Positions 16,503 to 26,263 are shown, counted from the first letter of the stretch. The stretch is DNA of 39,447 bases from Lachnospiraceae bacterium (GCA_030536455.1 JAUNPZ010000012.1:5581-45027); one strand, 5' to 3'. Made by a program: numbers and translations. The notes: generated from the sequence alone by a model not told the origin.

Positions 16503-18325
16503 AAATATTCCCGCACAAACCGGGAAACCTCCTGCTTCTTATGATACCGCTCCTTCACATAATACACATGGAGCCGTTCCTTTGCTCTGGTCATGGCCAC
16601 ATAGAACATGCGGCGTTCCTCCTCCATATCCGCATCCAGAAATGCTTTGTGATGAGGCGTCACGCCCTCGTTGGCATCCAGGATATATACGATTCGAAAC
16701 TCCAGCCCCTTGGAGCTGTGCATGGTCATCAGGGAGACCCCTTCCTTCTTCCGGTTCCGGTCTGCGGCCTGCTGCTTTAGCTGCTCCTTGTATTCCAGGA
16801 TGTGCTGGAACCAGGCTTCCGCCGTCTTATACTCCGCCGCGCTTTCCTGGACCTGGTCCGCAATCTCGTAAAGCTCCTCCGGCTTCATCTTCCGCCCGGC
16901 GGCATATTCCTTCAGGAAATCATTATAGCCCACCGCCTTCCGGATGTAGTTAATGGCAGCGGTGGGAGCCATCTTCCGGATGGCCATCAGATGATATTCC
17001 AGGTCCTCAATCCGCTCCACCATCCAGCCCTTGTCCTGGTAGAAGGATTTTACCTGCTCCCAGTTGATTAACTCTCCCTCCAGGGCATCCCGGCTCACAT
17101 ACCGCTTCGGCCGGTTGATGACCGACAGCACCCGGCTCCGCTCCGTATGTCCCCTGGCAATTAAAATGTAGTCCAGAAGATTTCTGGCCACCCAGTGGTC
17201 ATAGATATTGGGAAGCTCGTCCCGTATCTGGAAAGGAATGTTGTACTCCATCATCTTTTCCACCAGAAGCCTCGGCCCCTGGTTGGTGCGGAACAGCACC
17301 GCGATCTCCTCAAAGGATGCTCCAATCCGGGTGTAATCCCGGATTTCCCGGCAGATGCTGTCCACCTCCGCTCCGCCGTTGGCATACACGCGGGTGATAA
17401 CCGGGCGGCTGCTCTCCTTATTCGCATGAATATTCTTTGGAAATCTGGTTTTATTATGGGCGATCAGCTTTGCCGCCGTATCCACAATCTGGGGCGTAGA
17501 GCGGTAATTCACATCTAACAGCACCTGCTTCGCATCCGGATAATCCTTCGGAAAGCCCAGCATCAGCTCCGGCCTTGCTCCCCGGAACCGGTAGATGGAC
17601 TGGTCATCATCCCCCACCACGAACAGATTGTTCCCCGGAAGGGCCATCATCTTAACCACCTCATACTGAATCCGGTTAATATCCTGAAACTCGTCAATCA
17701 GAATATACGGATACTTCCTCTGCCACGCCGACAGGATATCCTTCCGCTCCTTAAAAAGCTGATAGCACATCACCAGCATATCGTCAAAATCCAGAAGTCC
17801 CAGCTTCCGCAGCTCGTTCTCGTAGCTCTGATACAGCTTCTGAAAGATTTCCCCGGAGCAGCTTTTCGCATAATAATGCTCCAGCGGAATCATCTCCCCC
17901 TTTACGGAGCTGATTTCTGTCAGGATGGAGCTGATAAACTCGCCTTCGTCCTCCACATCCAGAGAAAGCCGCCCCATCTCCTCCCGGACGAACTGCATCC
18001 GCTGCTCCTCCTTCACGATATTATTTCCGTCATACCGGTAAGCCAGCTTTAAAATCCGGAAAAAAACAGAGTGGAAGGTGCCAAAACTGACCCTTCCACC
18101 TGTATGCTCCATGTTCAAAGCCAGATACCGCTCTTCCATCTCCCTGGCCGCCGCCCTGGTAAAGGTAATCACCAGGATATTTCCCGGATTTACCCCCTGC
18201 TTTTCCACCAGATTCCGGACCCGGCCCACGATTACCGTGGTTTTCCCGGAGCCAGGTCCTGCCAGAACCATCATCGGACCGGTTCCATGGCGGACCGCCT
18301 GGGATTGTGCTTCGTTAAATGGCAT
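16496..18325 (-). CDS. UvrD/PcrA-like ATP-dependent DNA helicase
   Basis: Superfamily 1A 3'-5' DNA helicase of 609 residues. Visible motifs in order are Q-motif and Walker A (GPGSGKTTVIVGRV), Walker B (ILIDEFQDINRIQ), motif III (GDDDQSIYRFRGARPE), motif V (TMHSSKGLEFRIVYI) and motif VI (FYVAMTRAKERL). It is shorter than PcrA (about 720-740), mainly at the C-terminus, and is the compact UvrD-like helicase common in Clostridia. The open frame runs 62 codons further upstream into gltX, but the ATG at 18325 has GGAG five bases before it and gives MPFNEAQSQAV, the normal start. It follows gltX by 50 bp, so the two are probably one transcript. Confidence 0.93.
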   Translation of the reverse strand: MPFNEAQSQAVRHGTGPMMVLAGPGSGKTTVIVGRVRNLVEKQGVNPGNILVITFTRAAAREMEERYLALNMEHTGGRVSFGTFHSVFFRILKLAYRYDGNNIVKEEQRMQFVREEMGRLSLDVEDEGEFISSILTEISSVKGEMIPLEHYYAKSCSGEIFQKLYQSYENELRKLGLLDFDDMLVMCYQLFKERKDILSAWQRKYPYILIDEFQDINRIQYEVVKMMALPGNNLFVVGDDDQSIYRFRGARPELMLGFPKDYPDAKQVLLDVNYRSTPQIVDTAAKLIAHNKTRFPKNIHANKESSRPVITRVYANGGAEVDSICREIRDYTRIGASFEEIAVLFRTNQGPRLLVEKMMEYNIPFQIRDELPNIYDHWVARNLLDYILIARGHTERSRVLSVINRPKRYVSRDALEGELINWEQVKSFYQDKGWMVERIEDLEYHLMAIRKMAPTAAINYIRKAVGYNDFLKEYAAGRKMKPEELYEIADQVQESAAEYKTAEAWFQHILEYKEQLKQQAADRNRKKEGVSLMTMHSSKGLEFRIVYILDANEGVTPHHKAFLDADMEEERRMFYVAMTRAKERLHVYYVKERYHKKQEVSRFVREYLK

Positions 18326-18375
18326 TCGTACTCCTTTTTCTATGAAAATCCGCGCCGGATAAACGGCGTGAAGTT

Positions 18376-19830
18376 TTACTGCGCGTCCGCTAACTTCTGG
18401 ATTCCGGCCTGAATCCGCTTTAAGGACTCTTCCTTGCCCAGCACTTCCATAATCTCGGTAGCGCCTGCAGGCGTCATCTGCTTGCCGGAAACTGCGGTAC
18501 GGATCGGCCACATCACAAATCCGGTCTTGCAGCCCTTCTCGTTCACATACTCCATCAGCTTCTGATACAGAGCGTCGTTGGTAAACTCCTCCTGCGCCTC
18601 CAGCATCGGAAGTACATCCTTTAATACCGTCAGAGAGGTTTCCAGGGTGCTCTTCATCTTCTTGTGCTGATACATCGCCACATCGTACTCCGGCATCTCC
18701 TCAAAGAAATCAATCTGGTCTGCAATATCCGGGAAAATCTCGATTCTGGTCTTCACCATCTTTGCAATCTTTCTCATATCCAGATCCTTGTGAATCACCT
18801 TCTTGATATGAGGCAGAGCCATCTCATAGAACGTTTCATCCTCCATGGCCTTCATGTATTCGCCGTTCATCCACTTTAACTTGGTCATGTCGAAAACGGC
18901 AGGAGACTTGCTCATGCGGCGGAAGTCAAACTCCTTCACCATCTCATCCAGACTGAAAATCTCTCTGGTTCCTTCCGGAGACCAGCCCAGAAGAGCCACA
19001 TAGTTTACCACAGCCTCGGTTAAAAAGCCCTGGTCAATCAAATCCTCGTAGGAGGAATGTCCGCTTCTCTTGCTTAACTTCTGATGCTCCTCATTGGTAA
19101 TCAGCGGACAGTGCACATAAACCGGCACCTCCCAGCCGAAGGCATCATACAGACGGTTGTACTTCGGGGAGGAGGACAGATACTCGTTGCCTCTTACCAC
19201 ATGGGTAATGCCCATCAGATGGTCGTCCACTACATTGGCAAAGTTATAGGTCGGATAACCGTCGGACTTAATCAGTACCATATCGTCCAGCTCGGAGTTT
19301 TCTACGGTGATATCTCCGTAAATCTCATCGTGGAAGGTGGTGGTGCCTTCGGTCGGGTTGTTCTGACGGATGACATACGGCATACCGGCCTTTAAGTTCG
19401 CCTCAACCTCTTCCTTGGACAGATGGAGACAATGCTTGTCGTAGTTCATGATCATCTCGCCGTTTACCTCATGCTTTAAGGTCTCCAGACGCTCCGGGGT
19501 ACAGAAGCAGTAATATGCCTCCCCCTTCTCCACCAGCTTTTTCGCATACTCCAGATAGATGCCGGCCTTCTGACGCTCGCTCTGTACATAAGGGCCGCAG
19601 CCGCCGTCCTTATCCGGGCCTTCATCGTGAATCAGTCCGGTTTCCTGAAGGGTATGATAGATGATCTCAGTAGCGCCTTCCACATAACGCTCCTGGTCGG
19701 TATCCTCGATTCGAAGAAGGAAATCTCCATCCTCGTGCTTTGCAATCAAATACGCATATAATGCGGTTCTTAAGTTTCCTACGTGCATCCGTCCCGTCGG
19801 GCTCGGTGCATACCTGGTTCTGACTTTCAT
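18376..19830 (-). CDS. gltX: Glutamyl-tRNA synthetase
   Basis: 484 residues, the usual length for bacterial GluRS. The class I signature HIGH is seen as HVGN at about 16-19 within [17 protein letters not shown], and KMSKS is seen as KLSKR at about 251-255. It charges tRNA-Glu in the cytoplasm; in organisms without GlnRS it may also misacylate tRNA-Gln. That specificity cannot be read here. A good promoter lies about 70-95 bp upstream, with a GC-rich hairpin in the leader. First gene of a two-gene unit with the helicase. Confidence 0.97.
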   Translation of the reverse strand: MKVRTRYAPSPTGRMHVGNLRTALYAYLIAKHEDGDFLLRIEDTDQERYVEGATEIIYHTLQETGLIHDEGPDKDGGCGPYVQSERQKAGIYLEYAKKLVEKGEAYYCFCTPERLETLKHEVNGEMIMNYDKHCLHLSKEEVEANLKAGMPYVIRQNNPTEGTTTFHDEIYGDITVENSELDDMVLIKSDGYPTYNFANVVDDHLMGITHVVRGNEYLSSSPKYNRLYDAFGWEVPVYVHCPLITNEEHQKLSKRSGHSSYEDLIDQGFLTEAVVNYVALLGWSPEGTREIFSLDEMVKEFDFRRMSKSPAVFDMTKLKWMNGEYMKAMEDETFYEMALPHIKKVIHKDLDMRKIAKMVKTRIEIFPDIADQIDFFEEMPEYDVAMYQHKKMKSTLETSLTVLKDVLPMLEAQEEFTNDALYQKLMEYVNEKGCKTGFVMWPIRTAVSGKQMTPAGATEIMEVLGKEESLKRIQAGIQKLADAQ

Positions 19831-19856
19831 ACTTTTTCGCTCCTAGTTTTTCTATT

Positions 19857-19886
19857 GCCCGGACGCGCCTTTTTGCGCCCTCCGGC
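19857..19886 (-). promoter_or_regulatory. GC-rich hairpin in the gltX leader
   Basis: The gltX leader can form a stem of CCGGA with TCCGG plus GCGC with GCGC around an A-rich loop. No T-run follows, so it is not a terminator. It is not a recognisable T-box. It may affect leader stability; its role is unknown. Confidence 0.4.
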
Positions 19887-19897
19887 AGTTCCTTACC

Positions 19898-19926
19898 ATT
19901 ATAAATCAAAGTATATAAAATGACAA
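19898..19926 (-). promoter_or_regulatory. gltX promoter
   Basis: On the minus strand, TTGTCA (19921-19926), a 17-bp spacer and TATAAT (19898-19903) form a near-consensus housekeeping promoter. Confidence 0.8.
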
Positions 19927-19963
19927 TCCCTTTCTCCCTGCCCGGACACTCTCCGGCCTGATT

Positions 19964-21673
19964 TCACAACCGGCTTTCATCCTCTCCGCATATCACGGTT
20001 TTACATACAATCTTACAATGCTTCTTATAACATGCAACACCATAAGCATAAATCGTCCGGAAGCCCAGATCTGCCAGGCCTTCCACATACCGCTTCTCTT
20101 CCATCTGTTTCATGGCCTTTTTACACCCTGCATCCAGGGCATCCTTTTCCGCATACTTCACTTCCATGACAAATGCGGTGTCCTCCCCAGCTTCCACATG
20201 AATGTCACTATAACCATCCCCATCCTCATGGTTAGAAAATACATTCCAGTCATCCCGGCACATCATAAGCCCCAGAAGCACACCATGATAGAAATTTTCC
20301 TTCTTGGAGTCTGCCACAGCGGTATCTCTCACGCTGATTCCGTTCTTTAAGAATGCAGTGAACAGGGATTCTGCCCTCTGCGCATCCCCCTGCTCCAGTG
20401 CCTTGCAGAAGGAATCCCATTTCTCCTGCTGGCCCCCGACAACCGCTTCCGTAAACCACTCCGAAATCTGCGTAATAAATATCTCCCGGATTTCCTGATT
20501 CGGTATCACCAGCTCCAGGATTCCATCCTCTTCTGCTGCTTTTGCCGTCAGATAACCGGTCAGATAAAGAACGCTCCACAGATTTCCAATCGTTTTATCC
20601 AGTTCCTCGTAAGTAAGCTGGACGCTGATTTTCTTCCGCACGCTGTCTCCCGCAATCAGTTTTTCAATCTCTGCCTTCGTAGTCCGTCCCGCTTTACGGA
20701 AAAACTTCTTTAATATACTGTTCTCACTTGTATTCGCCCAGTATGCCCTTGGCTTTGCATTCGGATTCTTCTGCAGTGCATTTAAGTAATTCAGTACATC
20801 CCACGGACAATATACATCCACATTTCCGAAGCGGTACCCGTCATACCATGCCCGGATATGCTCCGCATACTCAGAAAAGCCAGTCCGTTCAAGAAGCAGC
20901 TTCATATCCGCTTCCGTAAATCCGATATATTCATCAAAACGTTCATCAATAATGGTATCCGGCACAAAATGATTGGTGCCGGTAAAAATACTCTCCTTGG
21001 AAATCCGAAGGCAGCCGGTTACCACTGCGAACTTCAGGTACGGATTCGTCTTAAGAACGGTACCGATCATAGCACGGATTACATCCAGCATTTCCGTATA
21101 ATATCCATGCTCACCTGCCTTTGCCAGCGGAACGTCATACTCATCAATCAAAAGAATCACCGGTTTTCCATAATGGGCATTCATCATACGGGTGAGCAGG
21201 AGAAGACTGTCTGTTAGATTGGCGGAATCTGCCTTCTGCCCCTTCAGTGCCTTAAAAAGGATGCGGTCATCTGCATCCGCCTTTTGGCTGTTTTCCAGAA
21301 AAGCAACCGTTTTGCATAAATTTGCAACCAGGATTTTCAACCTTTCAAACGCCGTGCCAAAATCATTGCCCTCCACACTCTTCAGCGTTAAAAACAGCGT
21401 CGGCCACTGATTCATCCATTCTCTGCAAAGCTCTGTCTCCTCCGAAATCTTAAGCCCTTCAAAATGCTGCCTGCTGTCACGGCTGATATCAAAAAAGTCC
21501 TTCAGCATACTCAAGGTAAGCGTTTTTCCAAAACGGCGCGGACGTGTAATCAGATTCGCCTGAAATGTCTTACTCAGCAATTCCCTGATAAATCCTGTTT
21601 TATCCACATAATAAAAATTTTCTTCTCTGATTCGTGAAAAATCATCATATCCAAGAGGAAATTTTATGTCCAT
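19964..21673 (-). CDS. AAA-ATPase-like/PD-(D/E)XK nuclease-like protein (DUF1703 type)
   Basis: 569 residues of the family with an N-terminal AAA-ATPase-like domain and a C-terminal PD-(D/E)XK nuclease-like domain. The start MDIKFPLGYDDF and YYVDKTGFIRELL are family signatures. A modified P-loop RPRRFGKTLTLSML lies near residues 44-57 and Walker B is ILLIDEYDVPL. The nuclease-like core near the C-terminus shows YSDIHVE and MEVKYAEK. These proteins occur in many copies in gut Firmicutes and Bacteroidetes; their function is not established, though mobile or defence roles have been suggested. It stands alone with its own promoter and GGAG eight bases before ATG. Confidence 0.85.
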   Translation of the reverse strand: MDIKFPLGYDDFSRIREENFYYVDKTGFIRELLSKTFQANLITRPRRFGKTLTLSMLKDFFDISRDSRQHFEGLKISEETELCREWMNQWPTLFLTLKSVEGNDFGTAFERLKILVANLCKTVAFLENSQKADADDRILFKALKGQKADSANLTDSLLLLTRMMNAHYGKPVILLIDEYDVPLAKAGEHGYYTEMLDVIRAMIGTVLKTNPYLKFAVVTGCLRISKESIFTGTNHFVPDTIIDERFDEYIGFTEADMKLLLERTGFSEYAEHIRAWYDGYRFGNVDVYCPWDVLNYLNALQKNPNAKPRAYWANTSENSILKKFFRKAGRTTKAEIEKLIAGDSVRKKISVQLTYEELDKTIGNLWSVLYLTGYLTAKAAEEDGILELVIPNQEIREIFITQISEWFTEAVVGGQQEKWDSFCKALEQGDAQRAESLFTAFLKNGISVRDTAVADSKKENFYHGVLLGLMMCRDDWNVFSNHEDGDGYSDIHVEAGEDTAFVMEVKYAEKDALDAGCKKAMKQMEEKRYVEGLADLGFRTIYAYGVACYKKHCKIVCKTVICGEDESRL

Positions 21674-21744
21674 CTATCCGGCTCCTTTCTGTCCGTCCCG
21701 CATCACACTCCGTAACGGCACCTGCTTCTCATAACGTCAGTTAC

Positions 21745-21773
21745 AGTTTATCATAGTGCTATGCAAATGACAA
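21745..21773 (-). promoter_or_regulatory. Promoter of the DUF1703-type ATPase gene
   Basis: Minus-strand TTGTCA (21768-21773), a 17-bp spacer and TAAACT (21745-21750) lie about 70 bp upstream of the start codon. Confidence 0.6.
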
Positions 21774-21791
21774 GACAGCGCATTTTTCTCC

Positions 21792-23276
21792 TTACCGCGC
21801 GGCTGCCCACTCCATGGCAACCGCCCAGGTAATCCGGTTCTGGCTCCAGATGGTTCCATACTCAGAAAGAGGAATCGGACACGCCACCTTTCCGGTTTCC
21901 AGCGTCACACTCGGCACCGGCCTTCCTCCTAACTGAATCCAGTCCTTAAATCCGCCTCCGCCCTCTGACGGAAGGATGCGATACCCGCCGGTAACCGCAG
22001 ACATCAGATTTGCCAGCTCGGAGGATTCCGGCTGCACCTTATTGCCAAGAATATCCCAGTAAATCACATCCCCCATAGAGTGGTAGTTGACCACCGCCTT
22101 CCATGGATAGGAGGGATTGTTGTACAGGTTCATAAGTGCCTGCGCCTCCGGCTCGCTGCCCGGAGCCGTCCCCTTGTATCCCGAATAGGACGGAAATTCC
22201 GCCGTATACACATCATTCCACAGCGCATCGAAGTTCAGGTTTAAATCCACGCCTCTTCCATTAGCCTTCCATTTGCTTAAATAAGTGCCTAAGTCCGCCG
22301 TAGTCCGGCCGGCCGCCGTATCCATCACATAGCTGGTGCTGATAATATCCTTCAGCTCCTGAGAACGGATTCCCTCAAAGCCAAACTGGCTGATGCTCAC
22401 CCCATCCGGATTGCTCATAGGCACAAAATGAATGGCCACCTGCTGAAACAGGCCGGATAAGGACTGCCCCTTGATGCTTCCCGAATCATAGTTTGCCAGC
22501 GCCATCTCCATCTGCTGCATAATCAGCATCGGATTCAAATACTCCCGGCCATGGATGCCGCCCTGCACCAGGATGTGCTTTGATGCACTGGGATTTCCCA
22601 CAATACAGTCAAAAATCGTCCGGCCATCCAGGGAAGTGCCGATTCCGTTCACCCGAATCCGGTTCCCATAGCGCTGCTTTAAGCGGTTCATATCATTCAC
22701 CATCTGGTCATAGGAGTATTTCTCCGTGGTAACCACGATGGGATCGTTCGTCACATCCGCAATCTGTGCGTCAATGACAGCCGCCGCTCCGCTGCTGCCG
22801 GAATCCGCCGTCTGTCCGCCTGCGTCCTGCTGCCCCGCCTGCTGGTTAAATGCACCCGGCCCCGCCGAGTAATCCGTGCCTCCGGAGGCGTTCTGCCCGC
22901 CGTTCTGGCTTCCGCTGTTTCCGCCCTGTGAGTCCGACGCATCTGGATTCACGCGGATAATCGTGGTGCTGCCGCCCGCATTCTGGCTCCCCGTGTTTCC
23001 CGGTCCTGCATGGTCTGCGGCCTGGTTTCCCGTGTTTTCGGAGCCTCCATTATCTGCGGTCTGACCACCCGAACCGCCGTTTTCCGTCACGGCCGGTGCC
23101 GTCACGCTCTCGCTTCCGTCCGGATTATTCTGTGCTCCCTGAAATTCCGGCACCAGGGTTGCCGTCTCCATGGTTGCTCCTCCCTGATTTCCTTCATCCG
23201 CCCAGGCAGTGGTAACACTGGAAAATGCCAGCACCGCAGCTCCGGCCAGAGCCGCCCATCTATGATAAGTTTTCAT
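21792..23276 (-). CDS. Secreted M14-family zinc carboxypeptidase-like protein
   Basis: 494 residues. A Sec signal peptide (to about residue 26, cleavage near TAWA/DEG) is followed by a low-complexity Gly/Asn/Gln/Ser/Ala linker (about 30-165) and an M14 domain (about 185-494). Zinc ligands are visible as His242 and Glu245 in GIHGREYLNP and His399 in VNYHSMGD; the catalytic Glu is Glu460 in VTLETGK. In the normally invariant N-R-N-F motif the Arg is Leu (GVDLNLNF, about 342-349). That Arg helps bind the substrate carboxylate, so specificity or activity may differ from the classic enzymes. Gut clostridial M14 proteins often act on cell-wall peptides; that role is inferred. A TATAAT lies at 23345-23350 (minus strand), without a clear -35. 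Confidence 0.88.
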   Translation of the reverse strand: MKTYHRWAALAGAAVLAFSSVTTAWADEGNQGGATMETATLVPEFQGAQNNPDGSESVTAPAVTENGGSGGQTADNGGSENTGNQAADHAGPGNTGSQNAGGSTTIIRVNPDASDSQGGNSGSQNGGQNASGGTDYSAGPGAFNQQAGQQDAGGQTADSGSSGAAAVIDAQIADVTNDPIVVTTEKYSYDQMVNDMNRLKQRYGNRIRVNGIGTSLDGRTIFDCIVGNPSASKHILVQGGIHGREYLNPMLIMQQMEMALANYDSGSIKGQSLSGLFQQVAIHFVPMSNPDGVSISQFGFEGIRSQELKDIISTSYVMDTAAGRTTADLGTYLSKWKANGRGVDLNLNFDALWNDVYTAEFPSYSGYKGTAPGSEPEAQALMNLYNNPSYPWKAVVNYHSMGDVIYWDILGNKVQPESSELANLMSAVTGGYRILPSEGGGGFKDWIQLGGRPVPSVTLETGKVACPIPLSEYGTIWSQNRITWAVAMEWAAAR

Positions 23277-23393
23277 CTCTGCTGATTCCTCCTGTCAAAA
23301 CAAATTCTGTCACATGCAATTTCAAACGCTCTCTACATCCTTGCATTATAGCACATTTTTCTGTCCATAGCTTTTACAACTTTCTTAACAATC

Positions 23394-23431
23394 AAAAAGG
23401 AGGCTCCGCCGCGTCAGCAGCAAAGCCCCTC
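23394..23431 (-). terminator. pnp intrinsic terminator
   Basis: Just after the pnp stop, the minus strand forms an 11-bp stem (GGCTTTGCTGC with GCGGCGGAGCC, using G-U pairs) with a four-base loop, followed by a T-run. Confidence 0.75.
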
Positions 23432-23453
23432 TTATATCTGCAATCTGATTTTA

Positions 23454-25574
23454 TTATTCGTTCTTTGCACCGGCCGGAGCTAAATCTCCCGGCTTCATGC
23501 TTAAGTTGATGCGTCCCATCTTGTCCACTTCGATTACCTTAACCGTAACCTCGTCTCCGATGTTCACCACATCCTCCACCTTCGCAACTCTCTTGTCAGA
23601 CAGCTTGGAAATGTGGATCATGCCGTCCTTATTCGGAGCTAACTGTACGAATGCGCCGAAGTTCATGATGCGGACAACCTTACCGGTCATCACTGCGCCG
23701 GCCTCGATATCGGTTACGATGCTTTCGATGATCTTGATTGCCTTCTGAATCATAGCGGCATCGGTTCCGCATACGGATACATTGCCATCATCGGAAATGT
23801 CAATCTTTACGCCGGTCTCCTCGATAATCTTGTTGATTACCTTGCCCTGCTTGCCGACTACATCGCCAATCTTGGTCGGGTCGATGGTGATCGTCTCAAT
23901 CTTCGGAGCGTACTTGCTTAACTCCTTGCGAGGTGCATCGATTGCCTTTGCCATAACCTCATCCATGATATACATTCTGGCTTCTCTGGTTCTTGCGATT
24001 GCCTCCTCCACGATGGCACGGGTCAGACCGTGAATCTTAATATCCATCTGGATTGCGGTGATGCCCTTGTGCGTACCCGCCACCTTAAAGTCCATATCGC
24101 CGAAGAAGTCTTCCAGACCCTGGATATCCGTCAGAACCAGATAGTCCTCATCGGTATCACCGGTCACCAGACCGCAGGAAATACCAGCTACCATATCCTT
24201 AATCGGTACACCGGCTGCCATCAGGGACAGGGAGGATGCACATACAGAAGCCTGGGAGGTGGAACCATTGGATTCCATGGTCTCCGATACGGTACGGATT
24301 GCGTATGGGAACTCCTCAACTGAAGGAATAACCGGAAGCAGCGCTCTCTCAGCCAGTGCGCCATGACCGATCTCACGGCGTCCCGGTCCGCGGCTTGCTC
24401 TTGCCTCGCCTACGGAGTATCCCGGGAAGTTATAATGATGCATGTAACGCTTTTCGGTTACGAATTCATTCAAACCGTCAATCTTCTGTACCTCAGACAG
24501 CGGAGCCAGGGTACAGATATTCATAATCTGAGTCTGTCCACGGGTAAACATACCGGAACCGTGAACTCTCGGAAGTAAATCAATCTCAGCCGCCAGAGGA
24601 CGGATCTCGGTAATCTGACGTCCGTCCGGTCTCTTGTGATCCTTTAAAATCATCTTACGGACGGTCTTCTTCTCATACTGGTAGATTGCGTCGCCCAGCA
24701 TCGCCAGCGCTTCCTCATCCTCAGCAAATGCCTCTTCCAGACGCTCGGTAATCTTTGCAATGTTCTCCTCGCGCTTCTGCTTCTCGTCGGTAAATACCGC
24801 CTCTTCCATCTCTTCCTGAGGAACCAGCTCTTTAATCCGCGCAAACAGCTCTTCCGGAACTGCGTAGGAATCATACTCGTGCTTCGGTCTGCCGCACTCA
24901 GCGATAATCTGGTCAAAGAATGCGATGATGGTCTGGTTTACGTCATGCGCCTTGTAAATCGCCTCGATCATCACGTTCTCGGCAACCTCATTCGCACCGG
25001 CCTCGATCATGATAACCTTCTCACGGGTGGAGGCAACGGTCAGGGCCAGGTCAGATACCTGCTTCTGCGCGTTGGTCGGGTTCACGATCAGCTCGCCGTC
25101 GATCAAGCCCATCTGGGTTGCTGCACATGGTCCGTCAAATGGAATATCGGAAATGCAGGTAGCCAGGGAGGAGCCTAACATCGCTAACAGCTCCGGAGAA
25201 GCATCCTGGTCCACGCAGAGCACCAGGTTGTCCAGCAGAACGTCATTGCGGTAATCCTTCGGGAACAGAGGGCGCATCGGACGGTCGATTACACGGCAGG
25301 TTAAAACCGAATTCTCTGCAGCCTTTCCCTCTCTCTTATTAAATCCGCCCGGAATCTTTCCTACGGAATACATCTTCTCCTCATATTCAACAGACAGAGG
25401 GAAGAAATCAATCCCATCCCTTGGTTTTTCGGAAGCGGTTGCCGTTGCCAGTACGACGGTATCGCCGTAATGCATCAGTGCCGCGCCATTTGTCTGAGCT
25501 GCCACCCGGCCGATATCTACGGTCAGGGTACGTCCAGCCAGTTCCATGCTATAGCGTTTAAACTCTTTTGCCAT
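23454..25574 (-). CDS. pnp: Polynucleotide phosphorylase
   Basis: 706 residues, full length for bacterial PNPase. Two RNase PH-like core domains are separated by the alpha-helical linker. The KH domain has the GxxG loop in IGDVVGKQGKVI and is followed by a C-terminal S1 domain (GKVVRIMNFGAFVQL). The FSVGEARASRGPGRREIGHGAL-type signature region of the second core is visible as SRGPGRREIGHG. It degrades RNA phosphorolytically from the 3' end and takes part in mRNA turnover. The start has AAAGGAG seven bases upstream. It lies 295 bp downstream of rpsO, the classic rpsO-pnp order. No separate promoter was found, so part of its transcription may come from rpsO read-through. Confidence 0.97.
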   Translation of the reverse strand: MAKEFKRYSMELAGRTLTVDIGRVAAQTNGAALMHYGDTVVLATATASEKPRDGIDFFPLSVEYEEKMYSVGKIPGGFNKREGKAAENSVLTCRVIDRPMRPLFPKDYRNDVLLDNLVLCVDQDASPELLAMLGSSLATCISDIPFDGPCAATQMGLIDGELIVNPTNAQKQVSDLALTVASTREKVIMIEAGANEVAENVMIEAIYKAHDVNQTIIAFFDQIIAECGRPKHEYDSYAVPEELFARIKELVPQEEMEEAVFTDEKQKREENIAKITERLEEAFAEDEEALAMLGDAIYQYEKKTVRKMILKDHKRPDGRQITEIRPLAAEIDLLPRVHGSGMFTRGQTQIMNICTLAPLSEVQKIDGLNEFVTEKRYMHHYNFPGYSVGEARASRGPGRREIGHGALAERALLPVIPSVEEFPYAIRTVSETMESNGSTSQASVCASSLSLMAAGVPIKDMVAGISCGLVTGDTDEDYLVLTDIQGLEDFFGDMDFKVAGTHKGITAIQMDIKIHGLTRAIVEEAIARTREARMYIMDEVMAKAIDAPRKELSKYAPKIETITIDPTKIGDVVGKQGKVINKIIEETGVKIDISDDGNVSVCGTDAAMIQKAIKIIESIVTDIEAGAVMTGKVVRIMNFGAFVQLAPNKDGMIHISKLSDKRVAKVEDVVNIGDEVTVKVIEVDKMGRINLSMKPGDLAPAGAKNE

Positions 25575-25836
25575 TTTTCGTCTCCTTTACATTGTTTATC
25601 GCAGCCGCCTTCACTTTTCATAGCTGCTTTTTTATCCGGTACAGTATGCGCCTGATTCGGGCGGCATACCCCAACTCCTGCGGAAGACACCGAAACTACT
25701 GAACTGGACACAAAACCCGCGGTCTTCTGTCTACTTCAGCGGTCTCGGAGGATTCCTTCCGCCGGCTTGTGAAGCATACAGGGAAAGCCCTGTAAAACGT
25801 TCTTTGCCGGGAATTCACCTGTTCTGCAAAGAACAA
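25575..25836 (-). promoter_or_regulatory. pnp leader region with hairpins
   Basis: This leader has no gene. It can form hairpins: GTTCTTTGC/GCAAAGAAC (25799-25807 with 25826-25834), ACAGGG/CCCTGT with a four-base loop, and GTATG..CGCC/GGCG-CATAC near 25650. In Escherichia coli the pnp leader is processed and autoregulated by PNPase; a similar role here is inference. Confidence 0.4.
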
Positions 25837-25860
25837 TAGGGTGGAGAAAACTCCACCCTA
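25837..25860 (-). terminator. rpsO terminator
   Basis: A perfect 10-bp stem (25837-25846 with 25851-25860) with a four-base loop lies ten bases after the rpsO stop and is followed by ATTGTTCTTT. The T-run is imperfect, so read-through into pnp is plausible. Confidence 0.7.
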
Positions 25861-25869
25861 TAGATAAGA

Positions 25870-26136
25870 TTACTTTCTGATGCCTAACTTTTCAATTAAT
25901 GCACGGTAACCTTCCAGATCAGTTTTCTTTAAGTAGTTTAATAAACCACGTCTCTGACCTACCATCATTAACAGACCACGTCTGGAGTGATGATCCTTCT
26001 TGTTGGTCTTTAAATGCTCGGTTAACTCGGTAATTCTCTCAGTCAGAATTGCAATCTGAACTTCTGGTGAACCGGTGTCGCCTGGCTTTCTGCCGTACTC
26101 AGCAATGATAGCTGCCTTCTTTTCCTTTGAAATCAT
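25870..26136 (-). CDS. rpsO: Ribosomal protein S15
   Basis: 88 residues, the standard S15 length. Conserved stretches [32 protein letters not shown] and LLNYL are present. It binds 16S rRNA in the central domain of the 30S subunit. The start follows an AAGGAGGAAATCATC leader. A near-consensus promoter lies about 100-125 bp upstream with a GC-rich hairpin in the leader. It is followed by pnp. Because S15 represses its own mRNA in several bacteria, the leader hairpin may be a control element; that is inferred. Confidence 0.97.
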   Translation of the reverse strand: MISKEKKAAIIAEYGRKPGDTGSPEVQIAILTERITELTEHLKTNKKDHHSRRGLLMMVGQRRGLLNYLKKTDLEGYRALIEKLGIRK

Positions 26137-26164
26137 GATGATTTCCTCCTTATAATTCTTTCAT

Positions 26165-26215
26165 TTCTTACCTGAAACTAAGCTGCGGCTGGAGACGCCA
26201 GCAGCCGGGTTCCGG
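26165..26215 (-). promoter_or_regulatory. Candidate rpsO leader hairpin
   Basis: The leader between promoter and start can pair GCUG-CUGG with CCAG..CAGC around a CGUCU loop. Position and GC content fit an S15 autoregulatory leader, though I do not recognise a described class. Confidence 0.35.
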
Positions 26216-26234
26216 CGTAAACTCATACTGTACC

Positions 26235-26263
26235 ACTATATCACAGACCCGGATTCTTGTCAA
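26235..26263 (-). promoter_or_regulatory. rpsO promoter
   Basis: Minus-strand TTGACA (26258-26263), a 17-bp spacer and TATAGT (26235-26240) form a strong housekeeping promoter. Confidence 0.85.

Noticed and set aside
19857..19886. Possible T-box in the gltX leader
   Set aside because: The leader is too short, lacks the T-box sequence and specifier loop, and has only one hairpin.
25523..25711. 62-codon minus-strand ORF overlapping the pnp start
   Set aside because: It is out of frame with pnp and overlaps its ribosome site and start; no family resemblance.
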